From Mermis nigrescens (taxonomy: Eukaryota; Nematoda; Enoplea; Mermithida; Mermithidae): 64,000 nucleotides of DNA. Below, piece by piece: positions 1 to 7,775 of this stretch (positions are counted from its first letter, which is position 1; each line of letters opens with the position of its first letter). The position numbers and the translations under genes were made by a program. The notes beneath the pieces are model-generated. The model worked only from the letters and a program-made list of their open reading frames with translations. It searched no databases and was not told where the DNA came from. The stretch is taken from NCBI GenBank assembly GCA_036768485.1, contig JAVLUZ010000817.1, forward strand, positions 1-64,000. The letters are read 5' to 3'.

Positions 1-306
1 AAGCATGAAAAATTGAGGACTTTCATCATTTAACTCCACTATGGTATTATCACCAACGATGGGCAGGAATAGGAAGACGCCAAAGAAACTCTCAACGACA
101 ACGACCAACCCAGGAACGATCGTCTGCAAGGGTGAGTATTTTTCTGCTTTGTAAGAATGGCAGGGTTGAAATGCTGCAATATCGTCTTCTGTACGGTCAT
201 TGTTACTTACAACCCTGCATACAGTTTAGGTACCGTGCATTGCAAAAGGTTCAGTAGCCGACCTGTTCTGTTTGCACAACGTTTTGAATAAACATTAACC
301 TTATGC
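1..306. other. Left flank, no confident gene
   Basis: This stretch lies beyond the stop codon of the TBP-like gene. It carries an ATG at 59 followed by a short open stretch that reaches a consensus-like 5' splice site near 127-135 (AAGGGTGAGTA), so it could be a fragment of a host exon, but nothing in it is recognisable. I looked for a terminal inverted repeat matching the right side of the Polinton (18.76-19.2 kb) and found none, so the left terminus is either outside the window or lost. Confidence 0.3.
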
Positions 307-843
307 TTAAGCTATTTTGAATGCATCAGTCAAACACGTTACGCGTTTTTGAAATCGTTTCAGTTGTGCTTCATTTCTTGCGCCTGTTATAACAATTTTT
401 CCCGTCGTAAAAATAAGGGCAGAGGGTGGGCCATCCGGAAATCGTATTTTCAAACCGGGGAATAATTCTTGTTCGTATTCAACAAACTTTCTGTGCGCTT
501 GAGCAAGAGCGCGTAAATTTATATTTGCGCCTAAATTTCCCGAACCAACAATATTGTGAATTTTATGTTCAGCCAGTTTTAGCTCGTATTCACTTTTCTC
601 CAACATTCTGCAAATTTTTTCGTTCGCGATTTTATTTTGTTCAACGCTTTTAGCACCAATGCATACTAATTTTCCCGAACTGAACAATAGACCCGTTGCT
701 TTTGGTTCGTTTATTCGAATTATTGCTGCATTGAATCTTTTGTGGTCAAATTCCACTCCATCGCAAGTTCTCTTAATTTTATACAAATTTAAAAGCTTTG
801 AAGAGACTCGAGCTGTAGAAACAACATTTCGAATCGTAACCAT
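307..843 (-). CDS. TATA-binding protein (TBP) core homologue carried by the Polinton
   Basis: An intact 178-residue protein made almost only of the two direct TBP repeats, the saddle that binds and bends TATA DNA in RNA polymerase II initiation. Repeat 1 has LLFSSGKLVCIGAKS (residues 52-66) and repeat 2 has ELFPGL followed by LIFTTGKIVITGA (126-155). All four phenylalanines that intercalate at the TATA ends in known TBPs are present: F37 and F54, F128 and F145, each pair 17 residues apart as in yeast TBP. There is no N-terminal extension and no intron. I chose the ATG at 843 because the open frame upstream only adds a GTG start, and because a TATA box at 877-884 predicts transcription starting near 853. 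The gene follows the penton gene directly, so its stop and this promoter abut. Family identity is strong; origin from a host TBP and function in viral transcription are inference. Confidence 0.9.
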   Translation of the reverse strand: MVTIRNVVSTARVSSKLLNLYKIKRTCDGVEFDHKRFNAAIIRINEPKATGLLFSSGKLVCIGAKSVEQNKIANEKICRMLEKSEYELKLAEHKIHNIVGSGNLGANINLRALAQAHRKFVEYEQELFPGLKIRFPDGPPSALIFTTGKIVITGARNEAQLKRFQKRVTCLTDAFKIA

Positions 844-876
844 GATTGAGAATGATGAATTTTTAAGAGACACAAC

Positions 877-884
877 TATTTATA
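877..884 (-). promoter_or_regulatory. TATA box of the TBP-like gene
   Basis: The minus strand reads TATAAATA, 41 nt upstream of the ATG at 843. It touches the stop codon of the penton gene (886-888), so the promoter occupies essentially the whole intergenic space. Confidence 0.6.
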
Positions 885-885
885 T

Positions 886-1622
886 CTAAAAATATGAAGG
901 TTTAATCTTTCGAAAATGCAACTTGACAATCACTTTTCCAGAAATAAACGGTATTAATAGATCCAAATCGTCTTTTATGTTTATTTCTATGCTAGAAATA
1001 TCTTTTACGAGGACGGGTATGTAGTGAGGAAAATCATAGATTCTGTCAATGATGTTAGGGTATGTTCCTTCCACGTTTATGATGCGCAAAAGAGGGGCTG
1101 AAACGTCTCCTACGATCTGGGGTTCTAAAATATTTGCATAGACGTACAAGGTTTCAAGACCACCCCCACCAAGTCCGGCTCCTTATCTGACCATCCTGTA
1201 TCTTTTAGTAGTGTTTCTTTAAATCCTAAAATATGTGCTATTCTTTCGGACAGTTTCACTGATTTCACAAAGCGTTCGAGTATCATTACAGAAACCCGTT
1301 TTATTGAAGTGTAATAATTGAATTCTACTCCTTCTACTTTTTCTATACAAAATTTCAAAGCCTCTATAAATTCCTGGATGGAGTCGTAGCATCCTTCCTG
1401 CATTTGAAGTTTATATTCAATACCATCTGCATCTGTAACTTTAATTTCCGTTTCGTGTTTTCTTATTGTTTGCCAATTATGGGGGTAAATAAATTCCGAG
1501 AGACCACACTCCCAATCACCGATTAATTTTAATTTTTGCGGTAAATGTACAATAAACTTTGAAGGCGTATTTTGTCTATCGCTTATCGTGTTGCTAGGCA
1601 AAGTTATGTAAAATTGATCCAT
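886..1622 (-). pseudogene. Penton / minor capsid protein, one frameshift
   Basis: Polinton penton (single jelly-roll minor capsid protein) forming the capsid vertices. The N-terminal part (1622 to about 1150) opens with DQFYITLPSN and has the family-typical WECGLSEFIYPHNW segment. The C-terminal part (about 1150 to 886) carries YVYANILEPQIVGDV, a hallmark of this family. The two parts lie in different frames and meet in a G-rich run near 1160-1168, so a single indel explains the break. The 5' end overlaps the protease gene by 19 nt (1604-1622). The single break in a homopolymer leaves three options open: recent decay, an assembly error, or programmed frameshifting. I consider the first two much more likely. 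Confidence 0.8.
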
Positions 1623-2113
1623 TTTTCACAAATTTGGTTTATGATAAAATCTTCATCTATGACTGAGGTGTTTATCTTAAATAGACTATTTACAAAACCC
1701 GTTACAAATTCGTCCGCATAACTTTTTTCTAAACTTTTTAAAATTAGTTTCATGGGCACCCCTCTGCACCTCCAAATTAAAAAATAAACACACATTTGGC
1801 CGCACGTAGACGTTAGTGGCTGCTGCACGCATTTTTTATTATGCTTAATTTTTGTAGCATACTGTAGAATATAATTTTGTGTATGATTATCAGGCGCTAA
1901 GCCGTAGCTGTCGAAATAGTCGCATGAGTCATGCGCGTCAAAATACATGCACGTCCAATGCGAACCAGGTTGGGTACTAGGGTCCATATTCATTACCAAT
2001 GCAGCAGGCTTGCTAAAAATGGGTGGTAATTTATCGCTCGGGAAAACACCAAGGAAATTTTGACCGACCGCTTGGTCGCCTTTTAATACACTATTTAGTT
2101 GAAAGGTATTCAT
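1604..2113 (-). CDS. Adenain-type cysteine protease (Polinton PRO)
   Basis: A 169-residue homologue of the adenovirus maturation protease, which cleaves capsid precursor proteins. The catalytic layout is readable: His52 in GSHW, an acidic residue at Asp68 in YFDSYG, Gln97 for the oxyanion hole and Cys104 in TSTCGQMC. The Gln-Cys spacing of 7 equals that of adenain. The length suits the family (adenain is about 200 residues) and the frame is intact. The ATG at 2113 lies 2 nt after the MCP stop, and the 3' end overlaps the penton start, so the three virion genes form a tight block. A weak TATAATAC lies just upstream inside the MCP end. Confidence 0.85.
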   Translation of the reverse strand: MNTFQLNSVLKGDQAVGQNFLGVFPSDKLPPIFSKPAALVMNMDPSTQPGSHWTCMYFDAHDSCDYFDSYGLAPDNHTQNYILQYATKIKHNKKCVQQPLTSTCGQMCVYFLIWRCRGVPMKLILKSLEKSYADEFVTGFVNSLFKINTSVIDEDFIINQICEKWINFT

Positions 2114-2115
2114 GT

Positions 2116-3416
2116 TTAAGTATTATAATCATACATAACATTTCTGTTCTTATCTAGCATTACTAAATTATCAAACTCGGCATAAACAATCACTTCAAGG
2201 CCCGTATCGGGAATTTTTTCGGCAAATGATATTTCAATGCTAGTTGTACCTTCCCTAATTAAATCCCAATGTCCGCCGTCATCTTCGTCTGGAGTCAAAT
2301 CAAATGCAAACAGACACTGACCGTTTTTGAACCCTTCTCTTGTCACCCCGTTCCCTTTATTGTCCCGACTAATATCAAGTGTTTCGAATAATTGATCAAA
2401 AGCTCTAAGGTACTTGTTATTTTTAAAGTCTAGCCTGAATGGGTGAGAGGGGAAGGTAACGCCCCCACAAATTACTTTTGCATCGTTTATACTGTATGAT
2501 TTAAAATTGAAAGGAGATTTTTTTATATTTCCCCTATACGCATCTGCATCCACACATCCAAAAATAATGCGTCTAGGAAGCTGCCCTGAAAATAAGGTGT
2601 TAAGGGGAGTAGATTGACAAGTGCTAGGTATATGTATATTCATCATCGTAACTCTGCGCACGGGGTATTTAATAGTGTTTGATGCAAGTACTCTTTCGAT
2701 AGCTAGCCCTGTGCTTTCTAAAATTTCTGCCTTTCGTACGCAAAACTTCATTTGTTGAATACTTAAATGCGCATTTTCGGCACCCTTAAAACTTTGCAAA
2801 ACAAACGCGTCAGGATTTCTGTTTAATTCGAGCCTGACGTCAGTATAATTTAGTAAAAACCTGTCTTGTAAAAATAAATCAATGTGTAGTGGCGCACTTA
2901 ATTCAACTATAGTCTTATCCGCAAAAAATTCTATGCGTTTTCTCAATCCATAATTGTTTTCTGTGTCATTATAACCCGGACTATCTACTATGTACAAAGC
3001 AGATTGCAAGTGCGAATTTTTAGCATCCCACCCATAATTTAGTTCAGTCTCTAAAAATGCTCGGTATGCATATTTATCTCCGCTGTCATGTACGAGCTTA
3101 TTATTTAAAAAAGTTTGACCTGACGAAATAGAGTTTTGGCGATCAGATTGATAGGGCCTACATCAGGCGCTGTGCCATCAGCCTGAGGCGTTCCTTTAGA
3201 TATAGAAATTTGCATGTAAATATAATTTTTATTTAGCTGTAAAAAATGGGGATCTGGAGGAATATGAAATTCGTACGGGCCCTCATCAGTAACAGGGTTG
3301 GTCAGATTTATCTCATCCCAATACCCTCGTTTTATGGCTACCTGGGTAGGCGGTACAGTGAAAAAATCAAGTTCGCTTTTTGTACTAGCGACTGAGAATG
3401 AATCGATTAAAGACAT
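2116..3416 (-). pseudogene. Major capsid protein (hexon-like, double jelly-roll), one frameshift
   Basis: Polinton major capsid protein, which forms the trimeric capsomers. The N-terminal 103 residues (3416-3108) contain the conserved FFTVPPTQ and AKTLFRQVKLF segments. The remaining roughly 300 residues begin in another frame near 3100 and include LYIVDSPGYND, LPRRIIFGCVD and a C-terminal beta-rich domain ending at 2116. The shift falls in a T-run at about 3108-3114 (minus strand A/T homopolymer) and one nucleotide accounts for it; no other stop interrupts roughly 430 codons. The ATG overlaps the stop of the upstream Px-like gene by one base (TAATG). As with penton, recent mutation or sequence error in a homopolymer is the simplest reading. 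Confidence 0.88.
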
Positions 3417-3838
3417 TATTTCTTTTTACTTCGTTTTTTAGTTGAAAATACGTCAACACGAAGTTCTTTTATAGGCTTGGGTCGGGTGCCCAAACCTCGC
3501 CCCGTTTGCCGTTGTAATTTGTCACTAGCTTGTTTCAGCAAATTAGCTGCGCCTTCTTTTCCGTGTGCCTGCATCGATTGAACAATATTACGGCCATCGA
3601 GTACATCTGCGGCAATATGTGCACCCGTAGATAGAGCTTGTTTTCCCACACTAGATGCTGCTGATTTAAAAATAGGTATAGCCATCCGAAAAAGTGAACG
3701 GAAAAAGCTACCAAGTCCAGCCCCTCTTTGGTACGGCATTCCCTTGAACCCCACCATACCGTATCCGACCTGGGAAGCCTGGTCGGTATAGTAGTCTAAC
3801 CAAGCGTTAAAATTATCTGGATTGAATTGTTGTCTCAT
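3416..3838 (-). CDS. Px-like basic virion protein
   Basis: A 140-residue intact protein of the kind found next to the capsid genes in Polintons and adintoviruses. A glycine-rich hydrophobic stretch (YQRGAGLGSFFRSLF, about residues 37-51) is followed by an amphipathic region (AIPIFKSAASSVGKQAL) and a very basic C terminus (TKKRSKKK). This resembles the adenovirus pX/pVI type of small core or membrane-active proteins and the N-terminal part of nematode F54H12.2-like Maverick proteins. A processing role by the adjacent protease is plausible but not shown. A TATAAAAG box lies 44-51 nt upstream. Confidence 0.65.
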   Translation of the reverse strand: MRQQFNPDNFNAWLDYYTDQASQVGYGMVGFKGMPYQRGAGLGSFFRSLFRMAIPIFKSAASSVGKQALSTGAHIAADVLDGRNIVQSMQAHGKEGAANLLKQASDKLQRQTGRGLGTRPKPIKELRVDVFSTKKRSKKK

Positions 3839-3881
3839 TTTTTGTAAAATTCTTTTTAGTGTTTAATTATGCTTTAAATTT

Positions 3882-3889
3882 CTTTTATA
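3882..3889 (-). promoter_or_regulatory. TATA box for the Px/capsid block
   Basis: The minus strand reads TATAAAAG, with its first base 51 nt upstream of the Px-like ATG (3838). It overlaps the stop codon of the preceding gene (3885-3887). It may drive Px, MCP, protease and penton together, since those genes overlap or nearly touch. Confidence 0.6.
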
Positions 3890-4568
3890 GATTTATCCAG
3901 TATTTCAGTGGCTTTTTCTCTTCTGACGATGGCGTAGAAAATGACTGAGATGGCGATGCATAAACTTGGTTTTGCAATAAATTCAATCGACTTTTATTTA
4001 CAATAGATTCTTTTGGAATATTTTCATCGATTAATTTTTGGAGAAAAATTTCAGCACCAATAGGTGGTTCAGATTTTCGAATACGCGAAAAATCGGAAAC
4101 TAAATCAACAATGTTCGATCCTGCAATTTTATTACCGTCAATAATCATTTCTCCTTTGTCTGCCCATTTTATGTGTGGGCTTTTCCGAGCATATTTAAGT
4201 AATAGTGAGGCTTGTTTCTGCCATTTTCGGGGTACTGTGCTAAAAACTGCTTCTTCTACAACATCTGTCTTTATAGGTTCCATAGGTTCTTTCATTTCTT
4301 GCTTGGCTGTATGCAAAAATTTAGCGTCTGCTGCTCTCTCTTCCTTAATTTCGAGCTGTAACGGTTTTTCAAGATCCTGCTTAGCTGTTTGATACCTACG
4401 CAAAATTTGATTATATTGTAAAATTTTAGCGTCCATAGGTAACGAATTATCGTTTAAAATATTCATCATTTCACGATCTAGATTTGACACGTACCTGGAA
4501 GTGCTTTCATTTTCTCCCCGAGCAAGCTCGTGGGGGACTAGAATCATTTTGTTTGTATGAATCATCAT
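3885..4568 (-). CDS. Conserved Polinton virion-associated protein, coiled-coil rich
   Basis: A 227-residue intact protein without an enzyme motif that I can identify. The N terminus (KMILVPHELA) and the following helical region with Asn/Gln/Arg-rich heptads (about residues 28-60) match the general look of a conserved Polinton protein found between ATPase and MCP. The middle has WADKGEMIIDGNKIAGSNI, a short beta-type motif also common in these proteins, and the C terminus is Ser/Lys rich. ATGs at 4568 and 4565 overlap the stop of the 113-residue gene. The molecular role is not known to me; a structural or DNA-packing role is only a guess from its position. Confidence 0.6.
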   Translation of the reverse strand: MMIHTNKMILVPHELARGENESTSRYVSNLDREMMNILNDNSLPMDAKILQYNQILRRYQTAKQDLEKPLQLEIKEERAADAKFLHTAKQEMKEPMEPIKTDVVEEAVFSTVPRKWQKQASLLLKYARKSPHIKWADKGEMIIDGNKIAGSNIVDLVSDFSRIRKSEPPIGAEIFLQKLIDENIPKESIVNKSRLNLLQNQVYASPSQSFSTPSSEEKKPLKYWINL

Positions 4569-4906
4569 TTAATAATTGCATCTGCTAAAAGCTGCCCTGC
4601 TATTCCTAATATAGGCGCAAGTAAGGCAGGAAGGAAACCACCCTTTTGTACCAATATGTCCTTTTTCTTTTTTACTGATATATTTGAGGCAGATAGGTTG
4701 CGCAGCTGTGTCTTAAATTTACTCAATTTTTCGAACTCGATCGGTTTTAAAGGGACATTTCCATTTAATACGTTGAGTATGCATTCGCATAAGCATAAAA
4801 TTAGGTCATTTTCGGCATGTTCTAATATTGCCTTACGTTGTTTAGGTTTTGCCTTAGACAACACGTCGATGTAGCTAATGTGTTTTTGTAAACGTTTTGG
4901 AGCCAT
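4565..4906 (-). CDS. Small virion-type protein with hydrophobic C-terminal segment
   Basis: A 113-residue intact protein. The N-terminal two thirds are helical and basic, with CLCECILNVLNGNVPL. The last third is KKKDILVQKGGFLPALLAPILG, a Lys-rich turn followed by a hydrophobic stretch of about 20 residues that could insert in a membrane or capsid. Proteins ending in an (I/V)QKGGFL-type motif recur in Polintons and adintoviruses in this position. The stop overlaps the start of the next gene in an ATGATGA context, and a TATAAAAG box lies 39 nt upstream within the end of the ATPase gene. Confidence 0.65.
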   Translation of the reverse strand: MAPKRLQKHISYIDVLSKAKPKQRKAILEHAENDLILCLCECILNVLNGNVPLKPIEFEKLSKFKTQLRNLSASNISVKKKKDILVQKGGFLPALLAPILGIAGQLLADAIIK

Positions 4907-4930
4907 TTTTTATTTTGACCTAAAATATGT

Positions 4931-5557
4931 TTAAGTTCTTTTATACTTTTTCGGTGTAAACAACAGGATTTTTCGAAAAATTTTAGCGCGGAGACGTAAA
5001 TTTTCAGGTGTAGATTGTGTCAAGTCGACCAAAAGGAAAGAAAACGCTTCTTTTGTAGCATCATTAAAGGCTTCCAGAAAAAACTTAGGATTATGAGGGT
5101 AAAGCTGACGGGCTAGTGTTTGTACCTGGAGCCGATCAGACGGATTCTTCATTAAAACTAAATATTCCGTGTTTATGCGACATGTTCTCAAACCTTTAAA
5201 AAATATGTTTTGAACGATATTTATTACAGAAATATTCCAATGATGACAACCACGTGTAAATAATGTATCATTTTTTGCTTCTTGCATAAGATCATCTATT
5301 ATAATTAATTGTGGTTCACTGCTATGTTGCCTAACTAGACTTAAATCAGGGGGACCTTTCATGAAAATTACGCTGGTTTCCATCTCTTTATGCAAACTCT
5401 GATCTTCTGCGAAAAACCACCATATGAATTTCGGAGGTGGATGAATAAAATTATTTGCATTTTTTACAAGCTGTTTTACAAAAGTTGATTTTCCAGCCTT
5501 TGTGGGGCCGGCTACAATACAAGTAAAGGGGTGTTTAAATCGGAGATCCATTTTCAT
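4931..5557 (-). CDS. FtsK/HerA-type genome packaging ATPase
   Basis: A 208-residue intact ATPase of the A32/FtsK-HerA class that pumps viral DNA into the capsid. Walker A is GPTKAGKS at residues 17-24, and Walker B is LIIIDDLM at 84-91 with the expected hydrophobic run and acidic pair. VINIVQNIFFKG at about 110-121 fits the sensor region. The length matches Polinton ATPases (about 200-250). The start at 5557 is followed by a second ATG at 5551. A TATA-like TATATTAG lies 32 nt upstream, and beyond it a GC-rich cruciform separates this gene from the HMG-like gene. Confidence 0.88.
   Translation of the reverse strand: MKMDLRFKHPFTCIVAGPTKAGKSTFVKQLVKNANNFIHPPPKFIWWFFAEDQSLHKEMETSVIFMKGPPDLSLVRQHSSEPQLIIIDDLMQEAKNDTLFTRGCHHWNISVINIVQNIFFKGLRTCRINTEYLVLMKNPSDRLQVQTLARQLYPHNPKFFLEAFNDATKEAFSFLLVDLTQSTPENLRLRAKIFRKILLFTPKKYKRT
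4938..4945 (-). promoter_or_regulatory. TATA box inside the ATPase 3' end
   Basis: The minus strand reads TATAAAAG, 39 nt upstream of the ATG at 4906. It lies inside the last codons of the ATPase, so promoters and coding sequence overlap in this compact element. Confidence 0.6.
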
Positions 5558-5581
5558 TACGTGTATGAATTGTGCTTTTTT

Positions 5582-5589
5582 CTAATATA
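5582..5589 (-). promoter_or_regulatory. TATA-like box of the ATPase gene
   Basis: The minus strand reads TATATTAG, with its first base 32 nt upstream of the ATG at 5557. It is one base off the TATAWAAG form seen at the other genes of the element. Confidence 0.45.
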
Positions 5590-5592
5590 GAT

Positions 5593-5664
5593 GAAGCTCT
5601 CTCTGCCAGCTGCTTATGCAGCTGCCCAGCCTGCGGGACGAGGACCCGGAGCTTCAGCGCAGGC
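5593..5664. other. GC-rich nested palindromes between two viral genes
   Basis: Three interlocking inverted repeats lie in about 70 bp: GAAGCTC/GAGCTTC (5593-5599 with 5649-5655), CAGCTGC-TTAT-GCAGCTG (5607-5624) and GCCTGCG/CGCAGGC (5629-5635 with 5658-5664). On the minus strand this follows the HMG-like stop (5711) and A-runs, and precedes the ATPase TATA box. It could be an RNA 3'-end structure or a protein-binding cruciform; the sequence alone does not decide. Confidence 0.5.
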
Positions 5665-5710
5665 CAAAAAGAATTTTTTTTTGATTTTTTTTCAGGCGAA
5701 TGTACATTTT

Positions 5711-6097
5711 TTACAAATTGAGGTTTTCTATATTGCTCATGATACGCTCAATTTGCGTATCAACAGTATTTTCGGTTGACAGTGTCCAAACAACGCGACG
5801 TTCTGGCCGAATATGTTGCCACATTTCGACAAAGAAAGATGTTTCGAAACGGGCCATTTGCCGCTCTAAGGCAATAGCAAAATGCCAGAAGCCGCGCCGT
5901 TTGTTTTTTCCTGTCAACTCGCGCTGCATGTTGTAGTCTGCAGCACCCGCTTTCCACTGATCCTTGTAGGCATCAGAGAAACGGTTCCAAAAATACGTTG
6001 CAACCCGAGCAAGCTGGTAATCGTTATATGGAAACAACGAAAAAATGCGAGCCAGCTCGGAACAAAAGGTAACAAATATTTGCTGACCGGAAGACAT
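5711..6097 (-). CDS. HMG-box-like DNA-binding protein
   Basis: An intact 128-residue protein from the ATG at 6097 (the longer open frame starts only with GTG). Residues of about 6-60 fit an HMG box: a first helix with FVTFCSELARIF, then ARVATYFWNRFSDAYKDQW and AADYNMQRE, echoing the pattern of aromatic and basic residues with the helix-2 Trp and the 'lS..Ek..w...A..d..ry..e' ending of HMG domains. Such small architectural proteins would suit condensation of viral DNA. The rest is basic then acidic with no motif I recognise. The call rests on pattern similarity by eye, so a profile search is needed. A TATATAAG box lies upstream. Confidence 0.45.
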   Translation of the reverse strand: MSSGQQIFVTFCSELARIFSLFPYNDYQLARVATYFWNRFSDAYKDQWKAGAADYNMQRELTGKNKRRGFWHFAIALERQMARFETSFFVEMWQHIRPERRVVWTLSTENTVDTQIERIMSNIENLNL

Positions 6098-6156
6098 TTT
6101 CGACCGCACAGTAAGTTAAAATTTTTAAGAATGATGCTTTTTTAAATTTTCAATCC

Positions 6157-6164
6157 CTTATATA
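6157..6164 (-). promoter_or_regulatory. TATA box of the HMG-like gene
   Basis: The minus strand reads TATATAAG, 67 nt upstream of the ATG at 6097. The same 8-mer precedes the zinc-binding and membrane protein genes. Confidence 0.6.
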
Positions 6165-6191
6165 GACTCCAGCTCTATTCTGATGCTATTT

Positions 6192-6473
6192 TTAGCAAGC
6201 TTTCTTCCCGTCGTGAAGCCATATTTTTCTTTCTTCCAAGTGTCTCTCAAGAACTGCGATCCCCGCCTCTTGTCTCGCCTTATTGTATTCCAAACATTTT
6301 GGACACATCGGTATCGAAAATAAGTTACCCGAATCTGTTCTAAAACAGTCTCGTTCTTCGCAAATTTTTTGGCAAAAATAACAAAGTTCGATCGTTAGTG
6401 CATACATTGGCCGAGGCAAGTTGCGGGAGCACAGCTGAATTGGGGGTTTGATAGTCTTGTTTGCAGAATCCAT
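6192..6473 (-). CDS. Small protein with paired Cys motifs, probably zinc-binding
   Basis: A 93-residue protein if translation starts at the ATG 6473. I prefer that start because a TATATAAG box at 6507-6514 overlaps the farther upstream ATG (6521) and would place transcription start near 6480. Cysteines occur as ELCYFC, KICEERDC and MCPKC, a layout typical of a treble-clef or zinc-ribbon fold, followed by a charged helix (LERHLEERKIW). I do not recognise the family. It lies between the HMG-like gene and a MITE that has inserted next to its promoter. Confidence 0.55.
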   Translation of the reverse strand: MDSANKTIKPPIQLCSRNLPRPMYALTIELCYFCQKICEERDCFRTDSGNLFSIPMCPKCLEYNKARQEAGIAVLERHLEERKIWLHDGKKAC

Positions 6474-6506
6474 TTTTAAACGATGCATGCTTTTTATCAG
6501 AAGTTT

Positions 6507-6514
6507 CTTATATA
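6507..6514 (-). promoter_or_regulatory. TATA box of the zinc-binding gene
   Basis: The minus strand reads TATATAAG, 41 nt upstream of the ATG at 6473. A MITE inserted only 4 bp beyond the box (target duplication 6518-6525), so anything upstream of this core promoter has been displaced by 222 bp. Confidence 0.6.
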
Positions 6515-6525
6515 GATTCATAATT

Positions 6526-6739
6526 GGATCTAGTATACAATTTACCCACCAGCGTTTTTTAGCCGATCCATAATGTATTGTAATGTGTCATGTGTAATGT
6601 ATAATGTGTAATATGTACACTTTACACATTACTCATTACACACTACACATGACACATTACGCAATACACATTACACATAACACATTACATATTACACACT
6701 ACACAAAAAACGGTGGTGGGTAAATTGTATACTAGATCC
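6526..6739. mobile_element. 214-bp MITE with 34-bp TIRs and 8-bp target duplication
   Basis: Terminal inverted repeats begin GGATCTAGTATACAATTTAC and match over about 34 bp with one difference. The interior is a run of short TAATGTGT/ACACATTA palindromes. The flanking 8-mer TCATAATT is duplicated exactly (6518-6525 and 6740-6747), proving transposition. The right copy contains the integrase stop codon. This element is unrelated to the other MITEs in the window. Confidence 0.9.
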
Positions 6740-7740
6740 TCATAATTTTATCAGATTATTAACCCAACTGTTAAATTTTTCAGGAAAACCGCGCCATTTA
6801 ACTAAATATTCCGTTTTCCCCTTTTTTGCGAGTGTTTAAAACTTTTTCTACTACGTAAACTTCATCGATAATGTTTACTTTTTGTAGTTCTAGCTCATAG
6901 AATACGCCTTCTAATTTCTCACCCATCTGATCTCTTTAGTGTGTAAACGGGGATTGCGTTTAAGTTTTTATCTATTACGAACGTTTCTTCACTCCAGTTG
7001 GGCTCGTAGCCTTTCAAAAGTTCTCTTAACCTTACTTATGCGAACTTTATCTCCTACATTAAATTCAAAAATTACGTCTTTATTGTCTATTTTGAATACT
7101 TTTTGTAAAATTTGAGACTCGTTGTTAATATTAACGTTGGCCGGTTCGATGCCTATCGTACGATGTTTTGTATTATTGTAACCTTTGATCAAATCGTCTA
7201 AAAAATATTAATGTACCTGTATGTGTTATGTTTCGTAAAATAACGCCACATGCGTTCTTTCAAAGTGCGGTTAAAACGCTCGACTACGCATGCCTTAAGC
7301 TCACTGCTTGTTGTGAAGAAATCAATATCATTTTCCTTCAAAAGGCTTGAAATTGTTTATTTAAAAATTCTGTGCCTGCGTCACTTTGCACCTTTTCTGG
7401 TGAGTTTGAAAGCATTGAGAATCGATGCCGCGCTTTTATTTTTTACGGGTATACTCCATGCATACTTGCTAAACACGTCTATACAATTCAAGAGAAAAAC
7501 ATAACCGTCATTATGCTTTTTCAGTGATGGCAAGTCTACTAAATCTATAGCCCATTGCTCATCTATCCTGGAAACTATAACTTTATTGCGCACATATTTT
7601 CTTCTCGCCGGTTTATGTAAAGTGTAGGTAGGTTGAGTTTCGAGCCAATTTGTCACCTCCTTTTTATAGGCAATTTCACACGCTCACAGAGGTTCGACCC
7701 CCGTGTACCCCGTCTGAGGATCATAATAATTTTTTTCCAT
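6740..7740 (-). pseudogene. Retroviral-type integrase with C-terminal chromodomain, decayed
   Basis: Polinton integrase, which inserts the viral DNA into the host genome. The start at 7740 (MEKNYYDPQTG) is followed by an in-frame stop near 7687, then the core reads QWAIDLVDL (first catalytic Asp), VQSDAGTEF in another frame (second Asp, about 7385) and VVERFNRTLKERM (catalytic Glu, about 7280), then KGYNNTKHRTIG. The C-terminal end is a chromodomain (YLVKWRGFPEKFNSWVN, about 6765-6815) ending in TGA at 6740-6742. Thus all three catalytic residues survive but at least three frame changes and one stop make the gene non-functional as it stands. Confidence 0.85.
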
Positions 7741-7775
7741 GATTCAATAGAAATATAATGCGTTTTTGCCTTTAG

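Noticed and set aside
426..889. Plus-strand open frames over the TBP-like gene
   Set aside because: Shadows of a clearly homologous minus-strand gene.
1125..1170. Programmed ribosomal frameshift in the penton gene
   Set aside because: No clear slippery heptamer with downstream pseudoknot; the same kind of homopolymer indel occurs in MCP, so mutation or sequence error is simpler.
6570..6715. Short repeated ACACATTA motifs considered as a CRISPR-like or regulatory array
   Set aside because: They are the palindromic interior of a MITE with exact target duplication.
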